NCBI GenBank assembly: GCA_009741485.1
Contig: CM019214.1
Span: 54,524,550-54,588,549, forward strand
Reading direction: 5' to 3'
From: Malurus cyaneus samueli
Lineage: Eukaryota; Chordata; Aves; Passeriformes; Maluridae
Length of the DNA: 64,000 nucleotides
Both the position numbers and the translations under genes were made by a program. Of the stretch, positions 50,941-61,830 are shown in pieces. Under the pieces are notes generated by a model, which saw nothing but the letters and a program-made list of their open reading frames with translations, had not been told where the DNA came from and did no database searches. The number at the start of each line of letters is the position of its first letter. The stretch's first letter is position 1.

Positions 50941-53900
50941 ATATTACGATTCCCTAAATGTTGTACTACTTTCTGTCTATTTGATTTTCTGTTATTTTAA
51001 CAAACTGTAACTCTCAAGACATCCCCTAAATCCTTTTTAAAAATTTAAATTTTAAAAATATAAAAAGAGAGACAATCATGCTTAAGACTTTTCAGTTTTC
51101 AGGAAGTGTGTTGATTGGTAAGGGTATAGTGTAATTTGTTATTAAGCTACTCAGTCAATCAGCCAAACAATTTGAAAGATGGCTCCAAAACTTTTTGTGA
51201 AGAAGACTCAGTTCCAAAACAACCAGTTTATTTATTTCATAAAATAGCTTCTGAAAGAGGAGTTTTATCATCTTGTTGTGCTGAAAGACATGTATACATT
51301 CTTAGACAGCCAATTCTCGCACTCACTATCCTCACTTCTATAGTAATATATACCAAGAAACCAACGGAAAGAATTATTGTGAAAGTTTTGCCTTTTAAAA
51401 ATTAGGTCAGAGGACTGAGGATATCTTCTCACCCATTACTGTTAGTACTTTAACCCTTCCATAGTTGTGTGCTGAGGCTCTTTTTCCCGTGTGAGAGGTA
51501 GAGCAAAACGGTTACAGGTCAGTCACCTTAGCCTTTCCCTTGGTGGGCCCTTGGTCAGGAGAGCACTGATGGAAGAAAGAAACCATAGGAGAGCTTATGA
51601 TGGTTTGTTCACCTCAAGGAAAGTTGTTTGACTCCAGATCCAGGACAGCCACTAAGGCCAATCAGCAATATCCAAACAGTGCATCTGCAGGTAGAGCAAA
51701 CGAGAAACCCATGGGTAGCATTGTAATGATTTAAAAAAAATGTTCTGTCTCTCCAAAGAGTAAACATAAAAAATGCAGTGTCCTTTCTCTCTTCTTATGC
51801 CTGAATATAGAGATCAGGGCATGAATTTGGGACAGAACTGCACAGAAATAAGGACTGTGACTGGCCAGCAGAACTATGAAAAAAATTGTCCCCTCCTTGA
51901 AAGATGAAAGGGACCTCAGACCTGCAGGCATCCTCATTGTGCCACAGAAATATGGACATGCAGACAAGCCATTGCAGGCAAGTGGTATCTGGTGAAAAGC
52001 CCGAGGAGAGCAAGGTCTCCAATCACACCTACATCGTGCAGCAGAATTTTTTCCCCTGAGTGCTCTGCCCTGGAATGTGGTCAAGCAACTCAGACAAAAT
52101 GTCCTATTAGCAAATTGATTAGTGGTGGATTGAGAGGGCCCCATGTGCTGGTTTTGGTGTTGAATTATGTTGAAACCAATCTGGCAACTCATCCCAAATC
52201 AATCTTCTGATAGTGAGGCAAAGATTTGGCTGCAACATATGGACTGTCAGTCCATCACTAAGCACTGTAAAATCATACAGTTGGGTTCCTCTAACATACT
52301 CCTTCTTGGAGTGTGTGCATTAAATCTCCTGCCTTGGGTAAGAGGATGCCCACCATGGATACTCCTCGAGACTGAGTGAAAGAGATCTCCCCATGAGCAT
52401 TGGTGTGGTGAGTTACATCAATCTCTACTTAATAATTGTTTAATTTTTTATAGCTTTATTACAATTGCTTTTAATATAATTGCTTTGATATGGTGCCGCA
52501 TCATATATAGTGCAGTATCATATCTTATCCAACACAATACACTACTAGCAGTTTTAGCTCTACTGTTTTTATTCTGATTCATATAATTTGCCATAATAAT
52601 TAATTTAATGTAAATATATCTGATTTTCCATCTTTAGATCTTGCAGGACAAAATTACTTAAACAATTGACAAAGTCTGGGGCTAAGATTAGATACAATCA
52701 CACATAGATTCCTCTCTGAGGAGTTTAGGATGAAAAAGTGTCTTTGTGGCTCAGTGGCAGGGCTCTCTAGTAAACTTTGTCTGAAGCTCCCACTCCATCC
52801 ATGACAGAATGTGGAGGATGCAGGAGCTACTGGGACAAGAAGCCAAGGTTCACCCAGCAAATTCTATGACTTTCCCAGACACTGTTGTGCTGGAACTGAG
52901 TGTTACAGATGGCAGCCAGAATATACAGATTGCTTTATGCAGAATATAGTAACTCATATTTGGAATTTGAGGCTTCTCAGCAGCACTCAGTTGACAGCAT
53001 TACTGCGGCAGACTATGAGACTGAAGTTCTGACTGACCAGTCAAAATTTGACAATGTTGGCATTTATGGTCATTCTGGAGTTTCTGTTCCTGGAATTGTA
53101 TTTGCCAAGTTCATATCTGATAGGGCTTTCAGTCACTGGGAGACAAACAGACCTGAAGGACTTATGCTGTGCCCATCACAACCAACAGGTCAAGACTTAA
53201 GGAAAAGCTGTGGTTTCTCTACAGCAAAAGTGGCTGTTCTCAGGGAAATCTGGAGTACTGCCCTGGTAATTCAGATCTGGACACTCAGATAGTGAAGGAA
53301 TGTATGGTCAATATAAAAGGCAAATTTAAACACAGACAGAAATGTTACAGGAGAGACAGCACCATTAAAAAAATATCCATTTGACAGATAGGAATCTAGG
53401 AATCTGCTTGGGTCTTTTTGCAGTTTATAAGGGCACTTGGTGATTGTTGTTATTTCTTGCAAATGGTAGAGCTGCACACACTATTGAGATCATATTCTTA
53501 ATTTATCATTTCACTTAATATAGTCTGCCTCCAGGTGTTGTTTGCTTTGTCTAAACAACGTGGATAGAATTCTTCACAGCTTGCCCAACATTTGAATGAC
53601 CATTCACAAATCCACCCCCTGGATGGGGTGGACTGTGCTGCAGGAAAGCAAAGCTGGTTCATACAACCCAATATGTCAATGATTGTCCCTTACCAGAGAG
53701 TGTTTGAGGTCAAGGTAAATAATTGCATTTTGTCTATTAGCTGAGTGTGATTCCTAAATTATACAGTTTTCCTAAAAAAAATGTGGAACTAAGAGAAAAA
53801 AAATTAGCACTGTCTTCTCAAGCAATCTTGCTAGCAGTATGATCTTACATCACCTAAACAAGATCAAATTACTAGAGTCTGAGAAGATTAAAATAGAGCT

Positions 53901-55054
53901 GAACAGGAATTCAGCAATATTTACAGATCCCTAAGATAGGAAAATTATGATAGTAGGTTGGGTTTGTTGCCAGTGGAACAAGACAGGTTCTGCAAACTAG
54001 TTTTTAAAATTAGTCAGATTTTTTTTTTGTAATGAAAAACTAAGCAGAATTGTTTGTTGGAAACAACTAAAAAAGTAAAAGTATCCACCTCAAATTGAAA
54101 TATTTTTTACTTTCACCTCCTTTTGGCTGATTTTCAACATGTCCTGCTTTTTCATTCCAGCAGCTTCTTATCAGCTTTTCCATTTTTAATACCTAATAAA
54201 TCTCTAACTTAATTATAGTTAATATAGTGTTGCCAGCTACTGAGAAATCATGAGTAACGCTTCCAGAATTTATAGGTTTGGGTTGCTTTGTGGGTTTTTT
54301 TACTATCTGTTTGGGGTTCTCCTTGTTTGACTTCTATCTTTCACAGTTTTAGAAACTGGTTTGGGTTTTTTTCCTGCTTAGATATCAGGACCAGAAACAT
54401 GATTTTTTAATGGAAGTTAATAGCCTCCTAATTAGTATAAATCTAGGAACTAGGTCTTAAAGAGAAGCATCAAATATTGTGAGGCTAATGAGGAAATTGC
54501 ATGAGCTGGCAATATTGTTATCCAAAAATGAGTTAAGATTCCTTATTTTGCCAGAACAATAGTCATTTGTCTCAAATTTATCAGTAGCCTTTTAACTTTT
54601 ACAGTTATGTCAGAGGTGTGGAAACATTTATTTTTATTTCTTACCTACAATTTACTTGTCTCTCTCTTAACGATGTTGTCTGGGTCTTCAGGCAAAGTAT
54701 TACACATCAACTTGTCATTAAGTCACAGTTTTGAAATAGAGCTTTTTACTCCATCCTGTGTATCCACCGATAATTAAAAAGAATGCCAAAGTCCTTCCTT
54801 TGCAAACATGATTTTCCCTTTTTTTTTTTTTTACTTCTTCTCTAGCATTTCTTTCTTTGAGTTTTTTCTTTCTCTTTTATTTTCTTTCCCTCTTTTTTTT
54901 CCTGTTTTTATTCACTTTTCACAGTCATTATTGTGCTCTTGCCTTGAAAATAGAAAGGAAAAATACAGCAGAACATGATTAAATATTAGCTGAACTGTTA
55001 AGAAATTTGTTGACAACAGGACAAAGTAGTACTCTGCTATGCTTGCTCATTCAG
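50941..55054. other. No confirmed gene; includes two unexplained longer frames
   Basis: At 51480-52400 the sequence is GC-richer and carries a 153-codon minus-strand frame (51731-52192). At 52900-53292 a 130-codon plus-strand frame has mixed, somewhat protein-like composition (for example ADYETEVLTDQSKFDNVG). Neither has a domain I recognise, and frames of this length are expected about once by chance in a window of this size. A pyrimidine-rich low-complexity stretch lies at 54810-54925. Confidence 0.5.
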
Positions 55055-55236
55055 GATATACAAAAAGGACACAAAAAGACCCTGGCACAGGTTCATGAGC
55101 TCTTCAAGACCACTTGGATGGGGCTGTGAACAGCCTTGTCTAGTGAAAGGTGTCCCTGCCTGTGGAAGAAGCATTAGAATGAGATGATCTATAAAGTCCT
55201 TTCCAACCCAAACTATAGTCGATTCTATGACTACTA
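55055..55236 (+). mobile_element. CR1 LINE 3'-end fragment
   Basis: Matches a CR1 tail: GAGCTCTTCAAGACCACTTG, GATGGGGCTGTGAACAGCC, TGTCTAGTGAAAGGTGTCCC and TGCCTGTGG, then GATGATCTATAAAGTCC and TTTCCAACCCAAACTATAG. It ends with GATTCTATGAC at about 55232, the family's terminal repeat. It is 5'-truncated, noncoding and moderately diverged. Confidence 0.9.
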
Positions 55237-56013
55237 GCAAAGAATGTTTTTCCCCCAAACTGCCAAAATGTAAGGAGAACTTTACACACAGGGTTTCAGA
55301 AGTACTCCTTAGTAATTTGTTATGCATAGATTTGCGCAGCTCAGGAGAATGCTAAAATTATTAGGTAAACATTCAGGTTTACTTGAAAAGATTACAGAAT
55401 ATCAGTTTTGTAAGAGATTAAATACATCCTGTCTATGTAGAGCTCCCAAGATTTGTCATAGACAGGAAGGCAAAATGAAATCTGGTCGTGCCAAAAATGA
55501 GCAGCTGAACCTGTTTTGGTCTTGCTTAGGGAAGCGGAGCGGTGAAAGACAATGAAGAAAGAACAGTGAGAGGGTGGAAAACCACAAAAAAGAAAAAATG
55601 TTAAAAACTGATCCCCAAGGAAAAACTGTTGCCACTGGGAGTATGGCTGAAATGGAAGGCTGAGATGGTGCCTGTGGGACAGCCCAGTACAAACAGCCCA
55701 GAAGATGCTACCAGCCATCCTCATTGCCCCCTGACCCTGAACCCACACTGGCTTTAATATTTAAAATTATATGTGATACCATAGTAAATATCCCATCATT
55801 TACAAAATGTGCTTTGTTTTTACTGTTATTACTATATCTTTCCCATCAGAAAAACATCTCTACACCTTGGCAGCTCACTAGAACATTGGGGAATAGCACA
55901 TGACATTCATGATCAGAAGACTTAGATCTGCAAATACCCTTAGCATGTACTATTTTCAGTCTTTTAAAGAACCCAGCTTATTTTTTACTTCACTGTTGGT
56001 CTTGATCTCAGAA
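55237..56013. other. No gene; unique DNA
   Basis: A slightly GC-richer part at 55440-55750 gives overlapping frames on both strands, up to 118 codons on the minus strand. Nothing is recognisable. Confidence 0.55.
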
Positions 56014-56061
56014 ATTTATTATCATTTATTATCAGAACATTTATTATCAACATTTATTATC
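56014..56061. repeat. Four copies of ATTTATTATC
   Basis: The ten-base word occurs at 56014, 56024, 56039 and 56052, with short spacers (AGAAC, AAC) between later copies. Confidence 0.9.
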
Positions 56062-57415
56062 AGAAGATGATATGAAAGTTCATAAGGAGCACTGAATTCA
56101 TAGTTGCATGTAGTTTGGAACTCATTTCCTTTTGACATGGCTCTGTACTCAGTCCTCAGAAGCAGTGTCAAAATGCAGGAGGCCACTGAAATTCGTAAGT
56201 AGCAGTTGCTATCCATTTAAAAAGAAAAAACTGCTTAGGTGCTTAGGATATTAGAAGCCTAGATTATTACTACTTGGCTTTAATTCTGTACATTTTTATA
56301 ACACATCAGATCAATCAAATTCTCAGTTTTATTGTACTAAAAGACCATCATCCATTATGGCCACCAAATCTTAGCTCAAACACGGGAGTTTGGACTTCAT
56401 CTATCATCTCTGGCAAATCTTGGGAAGACATTGCTATGCATTTTTAGCTCATATGGAAAAGCACGTTGAAAATTGTTTCATCAGAAGAAATATGAAAAAA
56501 AAGAAAAAAAAAGAAAAAACAAACACATCTATTTTCTGTAGGGAAGTATAATCTCAGAAATTTTGAAATATTTATCTCTGATATTATAAAATAGTTACAC
56601 ATTTCAGTGTTTTTATATCTCACCAGTACTGCTGGGGTGGGTCAGGCATATGCTAGCTCCTGCAGTATGCTGTGGGACTCATCTGTTTTACAAGACTTTG
56701 CTTTCCATTTTCTTGTTTAGGTAAAGTAGCCAGCCATGTATGTATAGGAAAAGTAACAGCAAAGAGCAGGACAAAGATCAGGGATTCTTCTCACATCTTC
56801 ACAGTCATGAGTTTATTTCTTCCTCTACCCTGCTGGCTTTCACTCATTCAGATTGAAATTATTAAAGGCAGGTAAATATTAAAAAGTTTTATATTTAATA
56901 TATTTTATACCTTATCTAATATTGCACATAAGAAATATTGTATATTATAATTTTTGTACTTTTATGCATTTATTATATGTGTTAGATATTTGAGAACTGG
57001 TTTTGTATGCTAGAAAAATAACAGACTTTCCCTACAACTTGCCTGTTGCCATTCCTTGTCCTTCAAATTTTTTGCATTTAATTTCATGATATTATATGAT
57101 GCTTTTCCAGCCAAAGCATTGTGCCAGTGTGTGTAGGATCATAACAATAAATGCTTCTCAACACCAATTAAGAAAGCAAGACAAGTAAATCCAGTAAAAA
57201 TGAGTTTCCAGTAAAAATGAAAAGAAAATTAAATAACACAGGAAGTATTAAAACGAGCGAAGTGGAGATTCTGAGATGAGATACACAGTGTAAAAATTTG
57301 ATCCTTGCTTGTTTTAGCAGACTATCTAGAAAAGAGTTATGACTCTTTTAAGCAGCACTGTTCTTCACAGGTTTTAGGAGTCAATAAATCAGATGGACAA
57401 AAGCTCTGTGGATAC
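56062..57415. other. No gene; AT-rich DNA
   Basis: Includes an A-rich (A8G)n-type run at 56492-56519. No recognised gene. If the exon at 57416-57569 is real, this would be its downstream intron. Confidence 0.55.
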
Positions 57416-57569
57416 CTTTGCAGGTCAATGGAACTCAGGTCAACCAGCTGACCTTGTTCATCTGTGAAGTGGGTATCACTCAGACTGTCCAGCCCACTGC
57501 TCCTGCCAACGGCCTCTCCAAATGAAATCCATCTCAGATACTCATAGAGGATCTGCTTCCTCAGAAAAC
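57416..57569 (-). CDS. Candidate internal coding exon of an unidentified gene
   Basis: On the minus strand a pyrimidine-rich stretch ending CCTAATGCAG precedes 57569, and AAAG|GTATCC at 57416 gives a donor GT. The 154-bp segment between is open in one frame, which starts with the last two bases of a codon and ends two bases into another. It encodes about 50 residues: FLRKQILYEYLRWISFGE (amphipathic, basic start), then an acidic Ser-rich part, SGLDSLSDTHFTDEQGQLVD. All leucine codons are CTG or CTC and GAG/CAG outnumber GAA/CAA, which is unlike surrounding AT-rich DNA. The open frame continues past both splice sites to about 83 codons, so a chance frame is not excluded. I do not recognise the protein. 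No partner exon was found in the window. Confidence 0.35.
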
Positions 57570-58479
57570 CTGCATTAGGAAAGGGCAAAATCCAAAAGCC
57601 TCCTCAAAAGGAGGTGGGTAGTGGAAACAGGACTCTCAAAGTTTCATGTGACCAGATGAGAAGCTGTCCTTCCTCTTCCTCATTTAAAGATGGTGGTGGA
57701 TCCCACACAGAGGGCTCAGGACCTGCTTCCAGAGGGAATGAAAGCTAATGGCAGCCCTCCCACAGGTGAAAATAATTAATGAAAAATTTATTACCTGTGT
57801 TATAGAAATTGCTGCTGGATAGTCCCCAGATAAATTAAATTAATAAAGTTGCAGAGTAATTAAGCCGTATCTTTCTGTTTTCTTGCATGGCTGGGGTTGA
57901 TGCAAGCTCAGCAGAACAGAAGAAGGGGAGGATGGAGTTTTGAAGGGCTGGAGTTTGAAAGGCTGAGTATACTAAAAAGAAACTTGAAGTAAAGGGCCCA
58001 TAGACAATGTGAGCATAGGCTTTTGACTAGGTTATTATGTTTCATTTTAGGAACATTCCGGTTTATGGAAGTTTCAGAAATATGCAGAGAAAATTCCAAT
58101 GTTTTTACAAAGGAAAAGAAATTGGCCCTGTGAGACGAACAATGGAATAGAATTACAACCATTTTTTTCAGTGCAGTGACACATTATCTGTTATAAATAA
58201 AACTACATATTATGTGTACATTCTATGTAATTACTCTTTGAAGTGAAAAATTTGCAGATTGAACTTTCTCAAACTTTCTGACACAAATTGCTTTACTACG
58301 TATTGATTTAAAATTAGAAGCAAAACTTCTGAGAAAAATGAGCATTTGTTACTTGTCTTGACAATGTATGAACAAATTCCTTACTTTTCTGAACTTCAGT
58401 TTTATTAAGTAACTTTCTATAAGACAAGTTTCAGCAGATCAGCACAAAATTTTCTTAATTTCATTACAGGCTGTAAATT
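57570..58479. other. No gene; unique DNA
   Basis: Would be the upstream intron if the candidate exon is real. No repeat is recognised. Confidence 0.5.
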
Positions 58480-58790
58480 AAAATTAATGAGGCTGACACC
58501 CACAATTAACAATGAAAAATGCAGATTGTTATAATTACTTAAGCAATAACATTGCTTTACATAGAAGACTTAAGGTGCTCCACAAATTATTTACAAGTGT
58601 TACATAAAACACAAAAAATGACAATTTCAATTTATTTTGTCAGTATAAAAAACAAAAATCCTTACTAAAACCTTTCTCAATTGGGAATCTCTCGCCATGC
58701 ATAATTAAGCAAATTTGATTGCAATTAAGCCTGGCTTCTACAGTGGAGTTTTAATTAATGCAAATCTGGCATCTACATCTATAAGATTAA
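58480..58790. promoter_or_regulatory. Candidate conserved noncoding element with homeodomain/POU sites
   Basis: A perfect octamer ATGCAAAT (58758-58765) overlaps the palindromic homeodomain word TTAATTAA (58751-58758). Further AATTAA/TTAATT cores, ACAATG and ATTGTTAT SOX-like words, and ACAATTAAC lie in the preceding 270 bp. No simple repeat or coding frame explains the pattern. Such clustering is typical of deeply conserved vertebrate enhancers near developmental genes, but AT-rich DNA produces these words by chance as well. Confidence 0.35.
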
Positions 58791-61609
58791 TTTTTGTGAA
58801 TTAAAAGAAAACAACAAAGCATATTTGAAAGTGCAGTTGTATTGTTGAAAGGATGGAATGCAAAATCTGATTATTTTTCAGTCTTCCATGTGGATAGCCT
58901 TTGACTTACACTAGAAGGGGGGATATTTTATTTGGATCTGTTGTTTTGTTTCTCAAAGCATTCATTATTAAGCAGGATCATAGCAATTACATGAGGCTTC
59001 GTCTAAGGAACATCTTAAAACGTAATTATATACATTTAGAAGTAGAAGTGAATTATAATATAGGCTAAGGAGTGAGGGCACCATTACACTACACAAAGTT
59101 TTTTCTGAAATCATCATCCTTGTCTGTCATTTGGGGCACAGAATACCCTGTGGTGTCTGTGGCAACACTGGACAGGTTTCAAATATCTTTTAATAAGATT
59201 TCCCCTCAAAATCCTCAAAATCCCCAAAATTTGAACTACTTTTACAGGACAGGGGGGAAAAAAGGTCTGTTTATTTAGCAATGTGTTTTCAAGTGGTTTT
59301 CTTTCTGTCTTAAATTTGTGTTTAGCATCTTTAAAAGAAAAATTCTTTACAGGGAATTCTGTTCCTTTGAAAGTATCCTATAAGAGTCACCTATTCTGTC
59401 AATGTTTCTATATAAAATATTCAGATTTGGAACCCACATAGCTAGTCTTCCTCTTGAATACAGTACTATGTAATTTTATTTTATCATTTCTGCAATAAAA
59501 CGATGAAATGGAAATGGACCATTAGCAGGACAATCAGGTATTGCACTAAAAACTTTTCTTCTCATTGGCTTGCAAGAAGGTAATTTTCACCTAGTCTCTC
59601 CATGTGGATGTCAGAAGTCAGGTAATTCTGAGGAAGCATTTATCTGGTTGTCAGAAATGCTCTGTCTGACGTGTATTTTACTATCGTTCTGTTTTTTCTT
59701 GGTCTCTCTTTTGAAAAAATATGGACTGGGTATGCAGAGAACATATCAACTCTTTATTAGTCTAGCATGAAAAGGCTGAGTCAAACCTATGTTGGAGAAA
59801 AGGACAATGCCAAGATCCAAGTGCCTCTGGGAGAAGCAGATTATTGGATGCCTCTGACCTTGATATGAGAAGCAAAATTAGAAGCTGTGGAGTTTTTCTT
59901 CCTATCTAATACAGCTTCTTTCTAATTTCTTTCCTTGTCTATTCCAAATCCCCCAAATCGCTATTTTGTCATACGATCTGAAGATTTCCCAAAGATGTTC
60001 TGTGAGAGGAACTATTCTTTTATGGCTGTGTCAGGAAGAGTACACAAGCAAGTCCTTAAGGGGCTGTAAATGCTGCCCCACTTGGTTCCTGCTGTACAGT
60101 CATTTTTGCAGCTCCCAAAGGCAGCCTCCAAAGCACCACACTCAGGGTGCTCACAGGGCACTGGAAAGAGCAGGAGGTGAGGCCAGCCTTGCAATCACAT
60201 GCACTGTTTTTGCAGCAGAGGGTTTGTAAACCTCAGCAGTCTTTTTGTTCTGGTATGTTTTACAACACAGGCTTATTTACAGATTTTCTTTAATTATATG
60301 TAATTTCAGTATATTAAGTCTAGTATTTATTTTGGCTGAAGTAAAAGACTAGTATTGTGAAGCATTAATAGCAGGTTTAGACAGAAGATTTCTTATTTGA
60401 TTTTCAAAATGATCAACTCAAAAAGCAAGGTAAAAGATGCAAAATATTCTCTGGTTATGGATCAACTCCTGCCTTTGCAGATTTGGAAGAACATCAGTAT
60501 AAGTGCTTTGTGACTTATGTGATCTTTTTTGCTGGAATAGTAAAATGTCCATCACATTCTCCCCTCTCCAATTTGAACATAGTTGACAGTAGAACCCTGA
60601 CCTGTGTGCTCCCCTAATGTTTGAGTTTGCATGTTTATTTCTTTTAAATTGTTTATCCACAGTGTGTGTGAAAGGGAGATATTTGTAATTATATTGTCTG
60701 TCTGTATCCAGTGCTTGATAATTTGGACAATGATTCAAAATGGGCACTGGTGTATCTAAAGGTTATCTCTGCCCCTTTGTTAAAAGGACTGAAGAAGGAT
60801 TAAAAGAGAAATATCAAAGGGGCAAAGCAGACTAAGCTTGTTTTAGAGCACAATGCTTAAAACAGTCTTCCACTTTTGCAAACGGGTGATATATGGGGGA
60901 TTTTATTTGTTAGATTTCCATATTTTTCCCCAATGTTTTTCAGAAGTCTCAGACATGACATTTTTCCATCTTAGTTGGGCAGATATCCTCATAACAAATT
61001 TAATGTGCCTGCCCACACACACACCTTCCTCTTAAAACAGAGAAGGAAGCAGCAACCACTTTGTTTAAAACTGGGGTCAGAAAAAGAGACTGTGGTTCCC
61101 CTTTTGCTCATACAATTAGTTAATCAAGCTTTTCTTGAAAGTTTTATAGCATTGTGGGTGAAGAATAAATGGAGATATAAAAAGTTCTGAGATCAGAGAG
61201 AGATTATCAACCTTAATGAGAATAAGGAAAATTAAGAGAACATTAATAGTAATGATACCAAAATGAGAACTAGAAAACCAGTCCAGGAAATCTACACAGT
61301 CTTATGCCAGTCATTAATCTGAAGACTATGATTAAAATAGAAGAAATGATTCCATCAGATTATTGTGCAAACACGCTGAGAACATCTCTCTCCTGGCTTG
61401 TGTTTTTGAAAGAAGCCTAGGGCCATTAGGCACGCAAATCCATTAATAAATCCTTGTCTTGGTCTACACCTTTTCGACATCTAAAAAATAATAAAGGTAC
61501 ATTGAGCTGGTATTTCCTGTTTAATGTTCATTATGCACTGAAGAGGTATTGAGAAATAGTTTTTCTCTTGCAGTTATGAAAGAATTATTCTCTTTTCTGA
61601 GTGACTGAA
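58791..61609. other. No gene; unique AT-rich DNA
   Basis: An island at 60020-60240 is GC-richer and gives an 87-codon plus-strand frame without recognisable features. Nothing else is noted. Confidence 0.55.
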
Positions 61610-61830
61610 ATAAGTGCAGATTTTGTGAGTCTATGCCAAAATCTATTTAATTAGGTCATCATTCTTAGGAAAATAATGCACCAGCAGCTTCAGAAAAGTG
61701 CAAGGCATGACATATTTGAATTAACTCTATTTAATTAAAGGAACATCTTCTGAGGGTCTCAGATTTCATGGGACAATCCAGTTGTCACTGTGACTGCTAT
61801 GATATGCATAATGGAGCTCTGGTTTTGTGT
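61610..61830. promoter_or_regulatory. Candidate conserved noncoding element
   Basis: Holds two similar CTATTTAATTA words (61643 and 61727), a POU-type ATATGCATAAT (61802-61812), TGAATTAA and GAGTGACTGA (AP-1-like). It shows no repeat, low-complexity or coding character. The regulatory call is inference from word content. Confidence 0.3.

Noticed and set aside
51731..52192. 153-codon minus-strand open frame, longest in the window
   Set aside because: Composition is Cys/Phe/Ser-rich with no recognisable motif. One frame of this size is close to chance expectation for 64 kb and six frames.
55392..55748. 118-codon minus-strand frame
   Set aside because: Phe/Ser/Leu-rich complement of A/G-rich DNA, no domain.
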